From assembly GCA_964019695.1 (NCBI GenBank), contig OZ026527.1:72999471-73063470 (forward strand): 64,000 bases of DNA, read 5' to 3'. The notes beneath the pieces were generated by a model. It saw only the letters and a program-made list of their open reading frames with translations, did no database searches and had not been told where the DNA came from. This stretch comes from Loripinus fragilis (taxonomy: Eukaryota; Mollusca; Bivalvia; Lucinida; Lucinidae). Position numbers and translations under genes: made by a program. Within the stretch, counting starts at the first letter, position 1, and every line of letters starts with the position of its first letter. Shown piece after piece: positions 24,100 through 37,800 of the stretch.

Positions 24100-24325
24100 A
24101 ATTATACTTTTTTTTTTAAAACATTTATAATAAGGCCCTTTACAAGGCAAATATGGAATGTATAATAACAACCATTTTAATATCACTTATAATATTACTT
24201 TCAATAAATGCTCCAATCTCTCTATAAAAAAAACAACAGAAAAAAAATCAGTAAGAGAAGATCTTAATTTTGTTAGAATTTTGTCCCTGATATTAAAATC
24301 TTGAGCATTACATTTGCCCCTGATA

Positions 24326-24598
24326 TTAACCCTTATCCTGCTTTTTTTCAGGACACTTTTTTTGGTCCTGAAAATGTCTTCAGCTTTTTACGTCTGCTGC
24401 ATAAATTCAAGTGCACTTCAGAATTTCAGGTAAGAATTTTTCATGGAAGCAAACAATATGAACCCTGATCAGACTGCTCCACAGACAGCAGTCTGATCTG
24501 GATCCACATTGTTTGCAATATAGACTACCTAAGAACATAAGCAGATGAGAGGAGCAGACACAAAGGTTGTGACTGGCAGGCTAAGGGTAAAGACCTTG
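24326..24598. repeat. TTAA-type MITE
   Basis: Left TTAACCCTTATCCTGC, right GGCTAAGGGTAAAG. Core CAGACTGCTCCACAGACAGC then AGTCTGATC. Confidence 0.6.
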
Positions 24599-24608
24599 AG
24601 GGCTAACT

Positions 24609-24823
24609 TTAACCCTTAAAGCGCCACCTATAATGTGCAGCAGACGACAATTTCAAATTTTGCTTCTTTTTCAAAAGTAACAAATACAGCATGATATTTC
24701 ATGAGAATCGTCTGCCAGAAGACGATTCTCATTAAATATCATACCTTATTTTTTTCATAAATTAGGAAAGATGTCGCAAAATTTGTCGTCTGCTGCAGTC
24801 GTGATTGGCCCTTTAAGGGATAA
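24609..24823. mobile_element. TTAA-type MITE, AAAGCGCC subfamily
   Basis: Left TTAACCCTTAAAGCGCCACC, right GGCCCTTTAAGGGATAA, subterminal CAGCAGACGACAATTT mirrored. Inner hairpin GAGAATCGTCTGCCAGAAGA. Confidence 0.7.
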
Positions 24824-24884
24824 TTCAAACTTGTGTGCATGCTGATTTGTCCATACTGGCCATGGACTTATACTGATGAACATT

Positions 24885-25122
24885 TGAGCTGTGCCATGTG
24901 ATTTCCAACAATGTGGCATTTTGAAATGAATAGACTCAGAAGTACCCATGCAGCCTCCTTTTAAGTCCGAAACTCCAAATGATGTTCACTCAGTAGATTA
25001 ACACTGATACAATATTCAAGCGACTAGCAAAGGCTCTGATCAGACTGCGCGTATGCGCAGTCTGATCTGAGGCTTTGCTGGTTGCACATACCACATTGTT
25101 GGAAATCTCATGTCGCAGCTCA
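24885..25122. mobile_element. MITE-A copy 3
   Basis: TGAGCTGTGCCATGTGATTT at the left mirrored by AAATCTCATGTCGCAGCTCA. Palindrome CAGACTGCGCGTATGCGCAG. Confidence 0.75.
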
Positions 25123-25509
25123 TTTCATTTGACATGTTACAAATCACTGTTCATCTATGTTTAATGTGAGCAGTGAAGTAAAGACTGCATGAATGCATAG
25201 TCATGTCTGGGGACATTGCTGGTCACCTAATTAATAAATACCTAAATCTAATAAGCCTGCTCAAAACTAGGCAGTACTTTTGGTTTCATGTTAATTGCTG
25301 ACTTTGCTGCAAGTCAGCCTCAGAATTTTGAATTCAGGAATAATTCTGAAAACATTCACACAAGTGCCAAGTTTCAGAAAGAAAATATAATGCAGTTTGC
25401 TAGGGCTCTGAAAAAAAACTTGCTAAGTGTTCATGGGCACAGATAAAAATAATGCAATATGCATGGATTAATAAAAAAAAATATGGTCAGATCATCCTAT
25501 CAGATCAAT

Positions 25510-25715
25510 TTGCCCTTAAAAACCACCTAAATATTGCAGCAGACGACATTTACAAAATTTGCTACTTTTTACGAAACCAAATAAGGCTTGATACTTCATG
25601 AATTGTCTGCTGACAGACAATTCAAATGAAATATCAAACCTTTTTTTCTCCAAAAATCAAGTAAGATTAAACAAAATTTGTCCTCTGCTGCAATCTTGTT
25701 TATTTTTCATTCCTC
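25510..25715. repeat. Degenerate TTAA-type MITE in the 3' region of the receptor-like gene
   Basis: CAGCAGACGACATTTACAAA and mirrored arms around ATGAATTGTCTGCTGACAGA match the copies at 24.6 and 28.65 kb. It ends near the candidate polyadenylation signal. Confidence 0.55.
25699..25704 (-). promoter_or_regulatory. Candidate polyadenylation signal of the receptor-like gene
   Basis: Minus-strand AATAAA 110 bp after the stop codon. It falls at the edge of a degenerate MITE (25510-25715), so the host gene may use a transposon-supplied signal. Other signals further down are not excluded. Confidence 0.3.
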
Positions 25716-25813
25716 ATATCTGGAACATGATGACTCAGCACTTTCTCTGATGACTCAGCACTATATGAAGTAAAGGCACAAAGGCACAGTCAATGGATGG
25801 CAATGGCTTCTTT

Positions 25814-25873
25814 TCAGATTTGTGAGTAATATGTGTCTTTCTTACAACCTCTAAACACAAATAATGTACCATC
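25814..25873 (-). CDS. MRH receptor-like gene, last exon
   Basis: The coding part is 60 bp, after an acceptor ending TTGTTTTCAG. In phase 0 it reads DGTLFVFRGCKKDTYYSQI then TGA. The DG start continues the conserved tail from exon E. The C-terminus YSQI fits the YxxPhi form recognised by clathrin adaptor mu subunits (inference). The tail is shorter than that of vertebrate cation-dependent receptor, which ends in an acidic-dileucine type motif. Confidence 0.8.
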   Translation of the reverse strand, partial: DGTLFVFRGCKKDTYYSQI

Positions 25874-28800
25874 CTGAAAACAAATCAGAGACCATTTTTA
25901 AAATCATGTGAATAACTTTAACAGAAATTGAGCCAGTTTGCAATTGTGAGATTAGCTAAAACTTTAAAGATTAGATACAGCAAGCCTAACTAAGCCCTTT
26001 TCCGCTACTTGTTGCAAACTTTGTCTGCTATCTCATTTGCTTATGTACTTTGGTAGCCTATCTTGCCGAAACTTTGAACTCGGATAAGACTGCTCCCTTT
26101 GGAGCAGTCTAATCAGGGTTCAAAGTGTATACTTCCAGAGTTAAAACATTGTTGAAAGCATTAGAATATATGCAGCAGATGTAAGAAGCAGACACCATTT
26201 TCAAGACAAAACATATCGAAAAGGTAAGTGTGAGCATTGGACAGCCATGGTGTTGATCAGAATTGCTCATGCTCTGGAGGCCTATCTGCACTTCCATTCT
26301 TCAAACCGTATTCTGTCTTGTGAGCAAACAAGCTCTTATAAGTGCTTATCATGTTCTTCACCAGTTGTGAAAGCTACAGTAAAACCTGTCTTAAGCCGCC
26401 ACTTAAAAATAGTCAAAACATAGGTCTTATGGTATCTTAATGAAGGCCAAAAGTATTGCAGAATGCTCCAATTGGACCTGCATTAAGCAATAATCGGTCT
26501 TGAAAACCAATTTTTGGTCTTCTATTTTAGCGGCCGCTTAAGACAGGTTTAACTGTATATCAATTTCTTTTCTCTAGCCAGTTTTGTGGTGCAATTGTAT
26601 TATCAATACTGGTATATTTCTTGGATCCTGATTACCTAACTATTGTTTGATTTGATTCTTTACGTCCCATCAACAATCTTTCAGTTATAAAGGGACGGGT
26701 CTTCCTGGGTTGAACCAGTACTAAGCTAGGATAAATGTGTTTTGCTCAAGGACCACAACGCAGTGACGCCGGTGAGGCTGGAACCCATGGCCCTTCGATC
26801 TTGAGTCAAACAATTTACCAATGAGCCACTGCGCTCCCTATTTAATGCAATTAATTGTGTCATATCATGGCCTCACAGACCGGATATTTCATCTAAAATT
26901 CTCCTTAAAACATTTTACGCTTTAACAAGGGGGTGGCACATGTGATTTGTGACGTCATCGTACGTCATTGTATCTGCATTGTGTCCACGGCCATATTGCA
27001 GCTTGTATCCACTTCAATGATTCAATTTTCGTCCGCTCAGCGTCTATTTAAGAGGTAAGCCAGATATGATTTGTGCATGAGTCATACTTTATTACAGTTG
27101 TGTTGGTAATAAATGCACTGTTGGTTCTGTAATCTGGTAAAAGCAAAAACTTTGACACAGACAAACGCCTTTTTGACAGCTGAAACAATGACCCAATTAA
27201 AAACTTGACCGTTCCAAGGTGGTGCTTCTTTTGTGGATCATTTATGTTATTTCTGTCTTGTTTTGTTATGCTTTCATGCAAGTCTGTTTGTTGATGCCTT
27301 GTGGTCACCTGCTGGGAAATGGCCGACCTCTTGGCTCTCGTTTGTGATGTCTAATTGTGATGTTGTCACTTTCCCATTGGTATCCTGGGTCAGATGTGGT
27401 GCTTGATTGTATCGATTCCTGATCTTTACCCTCTTTCTTACTCTAAGTAATAAAAGGTCAACGAGTAGCGTGTGGTCCCAAAGTTAAAATATTTAAAATA
27501 CATGAGCTGTGGGCTAGCTCACGAAATGGTTGCTTGCTTTTACAACTTTTGTCTTATAGAGATATAAGCAAAAAAATAAATATGGGTATAATTTCCAATA
27601 TGGCTGCGTCCTTACAAGTCACATGTTTCCCAACCTTGTCTGAGTGCTACACAAAGATTTGCAGCTTTATAAGAATCAATCATGAGTGTGAGGGTGGGTG
27701 GGATAGAAAAAACTGTCCCTAGGATCACCATTTGGCAGCACAAGGCCTAGGCTTGCAGAATGTTGAAAAACGGTTCCCCCGAGAGATGGATTTTCTGTCC
27801 CATATTCTCACAAAAAATGGATTCTTTTTCTTGTTCACCATTAAATTTCGCATATTTATGCAACAATGTCACAAAGCCCAATGTTAAAAAACCATGCTCA
27901 ACTCGACTGATCATGAAATTTCAACTGTTCATAAACGCTAAAATGTTGAGCAATACAGACTTTTCTTGCTTTCAAACTCTCAGGTATTGTATTTATCATT
28001 CTAATAAATGTTAAAATGCCAACATCTGTTGGCATTTTAACATTTATGAGCATGATAGATTTCATGCTATATTGAGCTGCGCATAAAAAAGTTAATAACC
28101 TCGGGCCCAGAGTGAACTTAAAGGGTTCATGCTGGACCCTGACAGTAGGGAGAAGTGACTTCTCCCTCTAGTAATATTAGGGAGAAGTGACAGTTAGATA
28201 GGGAGAAGTTATAGCGTAAAATTACGGCATTTTCTGTCAGTTAAGAAGCAAATTAGCTATTACACATACTATTGCCATGGAAGGAGAAAAACGATGCCGT
28301 GGTAGTAGATTGTCACCACAGCTTGCGTTTGTGTGGTGACAGAATGAAAAAGAGTCTCCCTAAAAACCAAAAAAAAAAAAAAAAAAAGATTTTTTTTTAG
28401 GGAGACTCCCACTTCTCTCTGGTTCCCATTTAAGTTGAGATTTCGGCCCCTAGGGCGACCGTTTCGCCCTAGTCGCCCCCTAGCTTAGTCCCTGAACTTA
28501 CTCGTATAAGTCCTGGTAAGGATTTCCAGAATTCTACATTTGGAATGATTTCTACTCCCTCTGCACCTCGTCTAAACTTTAAAAATACTGCCCCAGCAAC
28601 AAAGTATACAACTAGCAATACAAAGAATCTGAAACGGAAACACTTAACTCTTAAAGTGCCACCTATAATTTGCAGCAGACGACAATTTCATATTTTGCCG
28701 CTTTTTCAAAATAAGAAATAAGGCATGATATTTCATGAGAATCGTCTGCTGCCAGACGATTCTCATGTAATACCATACCTTATTTTTGTCGAAAATTGGG

Positions 28801-31800
28801 AAAGATGTCTAAAAATGTGTCGTCTGCTGCAGTCATGATTGGCGCTTTAAGGGTTAAAGCTATACTATAGATCTGGATACAAAAATGATACGAAGATGTG
28901 GTTTCATAAAAAAAAATCTTTTTTCCAACCAAAACAAGCTTATGACTGAGCAGAAAGAGTTTCATAGTCAAATCCGTGTTAAAAGCCTGACTCAAATCCT
29001 ACCAGCTTGTTGCCAGTTAAGTATAAAATGCCCATTTCCAGTTTTTGGCATGGAATTTAAAGCCCGTCCAGTCCACGGCAGTGTTTGGGATTAGGGAGAC
29101 CCTTTGGTAAAAATGTGGCACTTTAGTTAGCTATCCTCAGTCATGAGGGAGCCATAATTCAAAGGACTGCCACATTGTCACAGGATGGGATAACATTATC
29201 ATGGCAAACAATGTTTTGTTTTGTTTGATTTGATTCTTTATGTCCCATCAACAATCTTTCAGCTATAAAGGGACGGGTCTTCCTGGGTTGAACCAGTACT
29301 CAGCTAGGATTAATGTTCTTGCTCAAGGACACAACACAGTGACGCCGGTGTGGCTCGAACCCGCGGCCCCTCGGTCTCGAGTCAAGCGCTGTACCACTGA
29401 GCCACTGTGCTCCCTGAAAAACAATGTAGACCCTAATATAACTGTTTCTAATATGTTCTTAAAAGGGTATCCTTTGGAAGCAAAGACTGCACTAAAGAAC
29501 TGAAACTAGAGTGTGCATATTTCCTGGGCCAGACTAGCTAGTTTCTGCCATTTAGGCTTCATCAGCACTTTAACACATGCCTGTTTGTCCAATTATAATC
29601 TATAGTTAATTTTAAAGTCGTTTGCACCATGGATACTGAGTCCAGAGAACAGATTTTGGCTGTTATTGACTGGCTTCAAATTTGAACAGAAAGGTACTGA
29701 AAGAGGACAAATGGGCCTCATCGCGAGAAAACCTGTCTTCTGGGTTTCTGACAAAGCGAGTCGCAAACCAGTCTCCTCGGCTACTGGGACTGTCTAGAAA
29801 GTTGAAACTTCGCTCGAAGCAAGTCTAGATATGATACTTTCCAATTAGCGAATAACAAACACGCTGATCAGACTGCACATATGAGCAGGCTGGTCTGCGC
29901 TATTGTTGTTCACATACCCCCGAAGACAGGTTTTCTTGCGTCGAGGCCCAAATTATCTGGAGCACTATATAGTTTATGGTGAGCAATAAAAAAACAGGAA
30001 AATAGAAGATCTGACATGAGTACTGACTACTGATGTATTTTTGAATTTACAGTAAATCCTGTTTTAAGCGGCCACTCAAAAATAGACAAAACAAAGGTCT
30101 TAAAGACAAATGATAGCTTAATGAAGGCAGAAAGTATTGCAAAATGCTGCATTAAGCGATAATCGGTCTTAAAAACTAATATTTGGTCTTCTTTTTGAGT
30201 GGCCGCTTAAGACAGGTTTTACTGTATTAAACAAAATGAAGTAAAAAGAGAGCCTTTGCCAAGCCTTTTATTAATTTTTGCAAAAGTCTAATAAATTTAA
30301 TAATAAAGAAGCGCAAATGCTAGACTCTTTTATCACAGGACAATAAAATTATTTTAGATCACATTTTAGCCTTGATACAAGTCAATATTTTGCCGTATCT
30401 GGAATTTGCAATGTTGCTATGGGCATAATTTCAATACATTTCCAAATATCTAATACACTTGTGTATATAAAGAATTTTACATGATTGCTCATGTATTACT
30501 TAATTTATCAAATGAGTTGAGGAAAAGAGATAACATTTGAAGCTTGCTGTCATGCATTTTATTGCTTTTTTGTAACAAGTTTAATAAACTAAGCAGTATG
30601 GGACCACGAATGGTAGATTCTATTGATCACATGACATTCAAATTATTTATATAACGTTTGATAATCTTTTTGAATTGATCACTAAAATTAGGTTTTCCAA
30701 CAATTTGTTTGAATTTATAAACTAAATCACCATAAAACATAGGTTCTGATATGCCTTATTGCAGAAGAGTTTTTAACCCAATGTTGTATTTAACAATTAA
30801 CTCTGAGTGTCTGTTGTAGAATTTAGAAAATGCTTTTCGAATTTTATGATATCTATAACCTTTTTTTAATAACTTAACAGTTAAAAATAAGTTTCTGTTG
30901 TTGAAGTCATCAACATTAGAACACACTCTTTCAAAACAAATAAGCTGAGAAATATATATGTTTGCTCATGTATTATTGGATTTATCAAATGAGTTGAGGA
31001 AAAGAGATAACATGTGAGGCTTGCTGTCAAGCATTTTATTGCTTTTTTGTAACAAGTTTAACAAACTAAACAATATAGGACCACCAATGGTAGATTCTAT
31101 TTATCATATGACATTCAAATTATTTAGTATTTATGTTTTTATGTGAATATTTCAAGATTTTGCCATATGAGCCGCGACATGAGATTTCTTACAATGTGGT
31201 ATGTGCGACCAGCAAAGCCTCAGATCAGCCTGCGCATATGTGCAGCCTGATCAGAGTCTTTGCAAGTCGCATGAATATTTTATGACTGTTAGGCTACTGA
31301 CTGAACATAATTTGGAATTTCTAAGCTTAAAAGGAGGCTGCAGAGGCTCGTCTGAGTCTTCATTTGTAAAAATGCCACATTGTTGGAAATCACATGTCGC
31401 GGCTTATATAATGTGCTCAGTTGTTATAGCGTCATTTCATAATGTTAGCATAATCTATAATCTGCACTGTAAGTATCAGGGTTCATACAGGCAAGTTTGA
31501 GTAAAATTCAAGAACTTTTCAAGGACTTCTATAGACTATCCTACAGTTTTCAAGGACTAAAAGTTTATGAAAAATCCTGATTTAAGTGTTAAAATTCTAC
31601 TTCAGAATTGCTAGATTGAGATAATGTAAAAATTAGAACTAGAAAATTAGTATAAAATTGTTGATCCTTTATTTGGTGCAGCATTTGCTGCACCAAATAA
31701 GGGCACAACAGTTTTATTCTGATTTAGATCTCTATCAATGGTGTTAATTTCTACAGAAAATAGAAGAATTCAAGGACTTTTCAAGGCCTTTGAGTGATTT

Positions 31801-34800
31801 TCCAGTATTTTTCAAGGCATATTTAATTTTCAAGGACTTTTCAAGAAAGCCCTCTAAATTCAGATACTTTTCAAGCCTGTGCGAACCCTGGTTATGATGG
31901 GCACTGTAATGGTTAAGAGAAGTTGTTGACTTACATAATGAGAAGAACAGATCCTGTACTTAAACCTGAGCTGCCTGGTACCCCTCCACCTCCAGGCTTA
32001 CAGAGAACCGGTGATGTCAACTTGAAATTCTACAGCAAAGTGAATGTTATATATACAAGGTTCATACAGGCAAGTTAGTGTAAAATTCAAGGACTTTTCA
32101 AGGACTTATAAAAGATTTTCCAACTGTTCTCAAGGACTGAAAACTTTAAAAAAGATACTGATTTACATGTTAAAATTTTACTATGGAAATGATAGACTGC
32201 ATTTCTATAAATATTAGTCTTAGAAAATAAGTAAAAATTTGTGGTGCCTTTATTTGGTGCATATGCTGCACCCAAATAAAGTCACCACAATTTATATTGA
32301 TTTAGGTCTCAATTCTCCTGTAAATGGTAAAATTCAAGGACTTTTCAAGACCTTTGAGTGTTTTTCAAGTACTTTTCAAGGCAAATTTAATTTTCATGGA
32401 CTTTTCAAGACAGCCCTGTATATTCAAGTACTTTTCAAGGCTGTGCGAACCCTGATATAGGTATAAATATAAATCGTCTAGATGTCATATTAAATCTGCA
32501 GCTGGTAAAATTTTAAAATCTGGCTGCTACACACCCAATGATTAAGGCCTGATATTTCAAATGAAGAGCAGCCATTTTCACATAATACACCAGCTTTATT
32601 TTCACCCAAATTGAATATATGACATAAAATGTGTTTGTCTGCAGCAAAGCCATCTACAATTTGTAGCAGACATTTTCAATTTTTGCTTCTTTTAGCACTT
32701 TACCTTGTAGAGACCCTTTTAACACTTTTGCAAACAGAGCAGAACCAGATCGGGCAGCTCTCACTTATGGAAATATCATATATCTGATCCTACACAGATG
32801 GACCTGACAAGTAATTTCTTTGTTCTACGTACCAGCATGAAATTTATTTATATAACTATTCAAAGTGGGTGGAGCCTACCATGAATATTCATGAAGGAAA
32901 GGGTTAAGAAAATAAGAGCCCCATGACTCACTGTCTAACTCATCTGAGTCCTGACTCATGAAGAGGTAATGTTTTCAAAAATCTATTTTTTAGCTCTGTC
33001 TGCAGTAATTTGCATCAAAACTCTGCAGTTTTGGTAGAGCACATTTAGGAAAATATTTGTGTGTATAGTAAAAACTGTCTTAAGCGGCCACTCAAAAAAG
33101 AAGACCAATTTTTTTTAAGACTGATTATCGCTTAATGCTGGTCAAAAGCTTTTCAGAATGCTCCAATGGGAGCATTCTGCAATACTTTTGACCTTCATTA
33201 AGCTACCATTTGTCATTAAGATCTTTGTTTTGTCTATTTTTGAGTGGCTGCTTAAGACAGGTTTTACTGTAGTTATTTTAGTTTGGGCCAGTCGTTCAGA
33301 AGAAGAAGACCTTAAATGTTTTTTTCTATCTATAGGTCTCACTGGTGGCCATTTTGTTCAGCAGAGTGGAATAAGTTGAACAATTAGGTAAAGGGCATAA
33401 TGGGAAACATTTTGAGTGAAAGTAATGCACTAGTCATTTGTAACCATGGCCCCCCATAGGGAATAGTGGGGACTTAGACTTTTTTCCCAGCAAATTTCTG
33501 CTAGAAGCCCCACACTGCGGCGACAAGCAGACGGTAAAATCTCGGCTAAATGACGGGGCTCAAGCAGATGGACAAGCTCCAGCTTCAGATTCTGTTATAT
33601 ACCATTTCATTTGGCTTTGGTTTGTTTGTCTGAGGAGACAATTTTAACATCCACAGTTATTTCAGCTATGGTCGAGACAGCCCAACACATACTGGGTCAA
33701 ATCATGTTCATTTGCATTTCTAGCCACAACTTAAGTAGCAGATACTATTAACCCTTAATGTGCCAATCGCAACAAAAGTCGTCTGCTTTCTCATCTGCTG
33801 AAATGTTTAAGTAGCCTCTTTAGCAAACAGTGTGGACCCAGATCAGACTGCTCCTATAGGAGCAGTCTGTTCTGGGTCCACTCTGTTTGCTTCTATACTT
33901 AATTTGTCAGTAATGTTAGGCAATTATTTACAGCAGACGACTTCAGCAGACAACATTTTTAAATGCATTTTTTTTCTAGGCGCTTTAAGGGTTATCCAAC
34001 GAAGCTCTTTTATGTGCGAAAATATTTACAACCGCTAAAATACATGACACATTCTTTCGATTGCGATTTCCTGTGTCAATAAAGCATCGTCAGCAGATCT
34101 TATGAAAGATGCATGATCCAACAACCGAGGAAAGTTTGTTGTCGTATATGAGAAGGGGCAATTAAAGAAAGAAAGGAGGCAAAGATCAGGAATCAATGCA
34201 ATCATGTATCACACCTGACCCAGGATACCACATGGGAAAGTGACAAAAACACAATTTAACATCACAAAAGAGAGCAAAGAGGTCAGACCTTTCCCAACAG
34301 GTGACTACAAGGCAGCAATGAACAGATGTAAAAGCATGACAAACACAAGGCATAAATAACACAAAAGAAGTACCGCCTTGGAACAGTCAGTAAAATATTT
34401 TACTGGAGGGCTTAAACTAGTTTCCTGGTTTCATGGAGGTAATAAAATCTATTTTCTGTAATCCTTTTCAATGTCTGAGGGATTTACCTAGCTTTCATGT
34501 TGTTGGCTGCCTTGGCAGGTACCGCCCTGTCATGCATCCTTGGACGATTTTACTTGAAAAGAGAAACAGACTCCCTCTTCAAGTGCTATTACCAGTTATA
34601 AAATTGATGTCATAATAGCGAGTGCAAATCATCTTTATTCAAAAACTTACCCATTGAAATTTGTGAAATCTGCGAAGAATTCTAGAAAGAAAAGAATTGG
34701 TCTCGGCCAATCGTATTGCGCTATAAAAATAGGTTTCTTCTACTTTTAGATCACAATTTTTTTTTTTTCAAAAATGACCTAACAAACTACCCACTTTTGA

Positions 34801-37800
34801 ATATTTGTTACAATCTAAAATTAGAAAGCATCAGGTTGGCTCAGATGAGACCATGCTGGGGAGTTTATCATATGCGTCTGCATATTGAGGTTGCATCCAA
34901 TGTAAACCTTCGCCATTGACTGGGTTTCCCTATGGATAAAAACGAAAACATTTACCATCAATGAACGACATTTAAGGAAACTGGAGGGAAGATTTATATC
35001 TAGGATAAGAACAATGGCAAACAGGCCCCAAAGGGCTGACCTCTTGGCTCTCGTTTGTGGTGTCCAACTGTGAGTTTGTCACTTTCCCACTGGTATACTG
35101 GGTCAGTTGTGGTACTTGATTGTATCGATTCCTGATCTTTGCATCCTTACTTACTTTCACTGGCGAGAAAATGCAAGTAGAGAAAATAGATTTTTTTATA
35201 CCGCATTTTGTGAGTATGTGAGCTAAAATTCGACCCCACGGCTGTAATCCGCACTATTCTCGCGGAAAACCATCGCAAAGGTAAAAATCCGGCACATTTT
35301 CCCCGCTATCCCCGGCCCTCGCCCATTACAAATGACTAGTGCATAAGTGGTTCAAGAGAAGATGATGTTTAAAGATTTATTATATCTTTAGCTCTGCTGG
35401 CCATATGTTTAGCAGAGTGGAATCATTTGTACAATTTGATAGAGGCATAATGGGGAACATTTGTGTGATAGTATTTTTCATTTTGGCCAGTGGTTCAGGA
35501 GAAAATGATGTTTAAAGGGTTATTCTATTTTTAGCGCTGGTGGCAATTTTGTTCAACAAAGCAAAACTATTTTGCAATTATGGTAGAGGGAGCTACGAGC
35601 AACCTTTCTGTGAAACTATTTTGAATTCGAGCCAGTGGTTCAGGAGACGTCATTTAAAGATATTTATATTCCTAGCTCTGGCTTCCATTTTGTTCAGCAG
35701 AGCACAACCATTTGTGCAAAGTTTGGTAGAGGGCATTATGAGGAACAATTCTGTGATTTTTTTTTTAAATTTGGGGCAGTTGTTGAGATGTTTGTTTGAA
35801 GATATTTCTACTTTTAGCTCTGGCGGCAATTTTGTTTAGATAAGAATAAGGGGGACCTTGTGTGTAATTTTGGTAGAGGGCAATATAAGAAACATTAATG
35901 TCTCTGAAATAACATTAAAGTTGGACTAGTGGTTGAGGTAACTATCCTTTGATAGTTCCATTTTCAGTTGAAGTAATAGCAACCAACCAACGAGTTGTTG
36001 CCGTGAAGCGGCAACAATGAGGGTTGGTTGCTGTTATGATTAGAGGCTCTGTTCAGTTCTATGTATCTGCAGTACGAAGGGCTGATTTCTATGCTGTCGC
36101 TGAGTTCCGGTATCTATACAGAGTTGATTAGATCAAGCTAAAAACCTTATTCTACCAATGAAAAATGTGCAGTGATCATTTTTGACAATAAAAAAATACA
36201 ATAAATTAAGTTGAATCGTGAAGATATCATTTTTATTGATATTTAAGTCAGATTTTAGTCATAAGACTGAGGGATTTGTTCGATCACCAAGAGCTTGAAT
36301 GTTAATGATAGCTCTTTCATGCAAGCGGCTGTGTGATCCCCATGATATGACGTCACAAATCTTATAACATTACATCATGAAGTGATAACGTTTTGTGCCA
36401 AACGTCCACTGTCGCGTGCATCTTCTCGCCTTTGAAAGAGGCACACAATTTACATGTTTTATGTATAAACAGGCCTAATGATATCCAACGGGGACTTCCT
36501 TCCAAATAGGTTACAGCATTATTTTACAACTAAATATAATTTCCTAAAACTCAGGGTGAGGTTTAAAGTCAGCTTTTACTCACTAGAGTATCCACTCACA
36601 CAAATACCCTATAACTGTACTATCTGATTGGTTGCCCATTAGGTGTGCCTATTTCATATTAACAGTTAGTGTAATTTCCAGGTTGAGGGCAATATGAGGA
36701 AATTTCTGTGCAAACATTTTGAAGATATTTCAATTTTTTAGTTCTGGCAGCCATTTGGTTCAGCAGAGCACAACTGTTTGTGTTATTTTGGTAGAGAGCA
36801 TTATGAGGAACATATGTGTGATTTATTTTAGATTGTGGGCCAGTGGTTCAGGAGATTTCATCCATAGACATTTATTATTTTAGCTCTGCTAGCTAGTTTG
36901 TTCAGTGTAGCCAGAGTTTATGTACAATTTCGGTAGTGGGCATTATGAGAAAATTTCTTTGAAAATACTTTAAGCCAGTAGTTTAGGAATTGTTGTTTAA
37001 AGATGAAAAGATTGGGTAGGTCAGGACTTTAGTTAAGAGTGCGTAACAAAAATTTAATTTTCTTTTTTCTCAACCAAAACATATGTTGTGGGTACTCAAA
37101 AGAACCGTCTCATTGAGACGGTTCTTTTGAGCACCCAAAACATATGTCAAAATTGATTGGTAAGAAATATTTACAATTTTACACTGAAAATTATGTTTAT
37201 CTAAACCTATAGTAGGTGGGTACTTACATATTGTTGTACTGGTTCCTCGTCAGTAAATTCAAACAGTTCTGTAGACCCACATATCAGAGATACCACACTT
37301 GTCCTGCAATATGAGGTTGATTAAGAAATGAAATCAATTTTTGGAAGGTTCATGGAATCATGAATACTTCAGGTCTTTTGCAAAGTTAATGTGAAGCCCA
37401 AAATGAACCTTCCAAAAATCGAATTTGTTGCTTATATTTACATTTTACAGTCAACCCTCTTTATAACGACCATGTTTGTTCCAAGCCATCTTTGACGTGT
37501 AAGTGAATTTGCTGTTATAACGCAATAATGACCAGTACCAGGTCTCCACATCACAATCATTTGGTAAAAGAAAATATTGTACAAATTAATATAAATGCTA
37601 TTATTCCAAGTGTATACATCATTTCAGTTTCATATTGCATCAAAATTCCAAAAGCTTCCCTCTTATCAAATGTGATAGATACCTGTTCATGCAAAAGACC
37701 TTGTCCTGATCACCAAATTGACTGACACATGGTAAAAATTCTGTTATAAGGAATTTATTTTCAATAGAAAATGTATATCTGTTCCCAGAACTTACTGTCG

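Larger units (their letters stand above)
33425..35344. mobile_element. TIR element with CACTAG termini inside the array
   Basis: ATGCACTAGTCATTTGTAA and its exact mirror bound 1920 bp, with a second mirrored block near GGGGATAG. The CACTA core suggests EnSpm/CACTA but no 3-bp duplication is evident. The inside holds a TTAA MITE and two inverted Penelope-like tail fragments. No transposase seen. Confidence 0.6.
32916..37000. repeat. Decayed array of ~145-bp units with three insertions
   Basis: Units share GTTCAGCAGAG, TTTTGGTAGAGGGCAT.ATG, GGCCAGTGGTTCAGG and TTTAAAGATATTT. The head AAATAAGAGCCCCATGACTC echoes the head of the array at 46.7 kb. The array is interrupted by MITE-E (33066), a 1.9-kb TIR element (33425) and a segment near 36.0-36.67 kb. 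It spans the intron between exons C and D. Confidence 0.65.
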
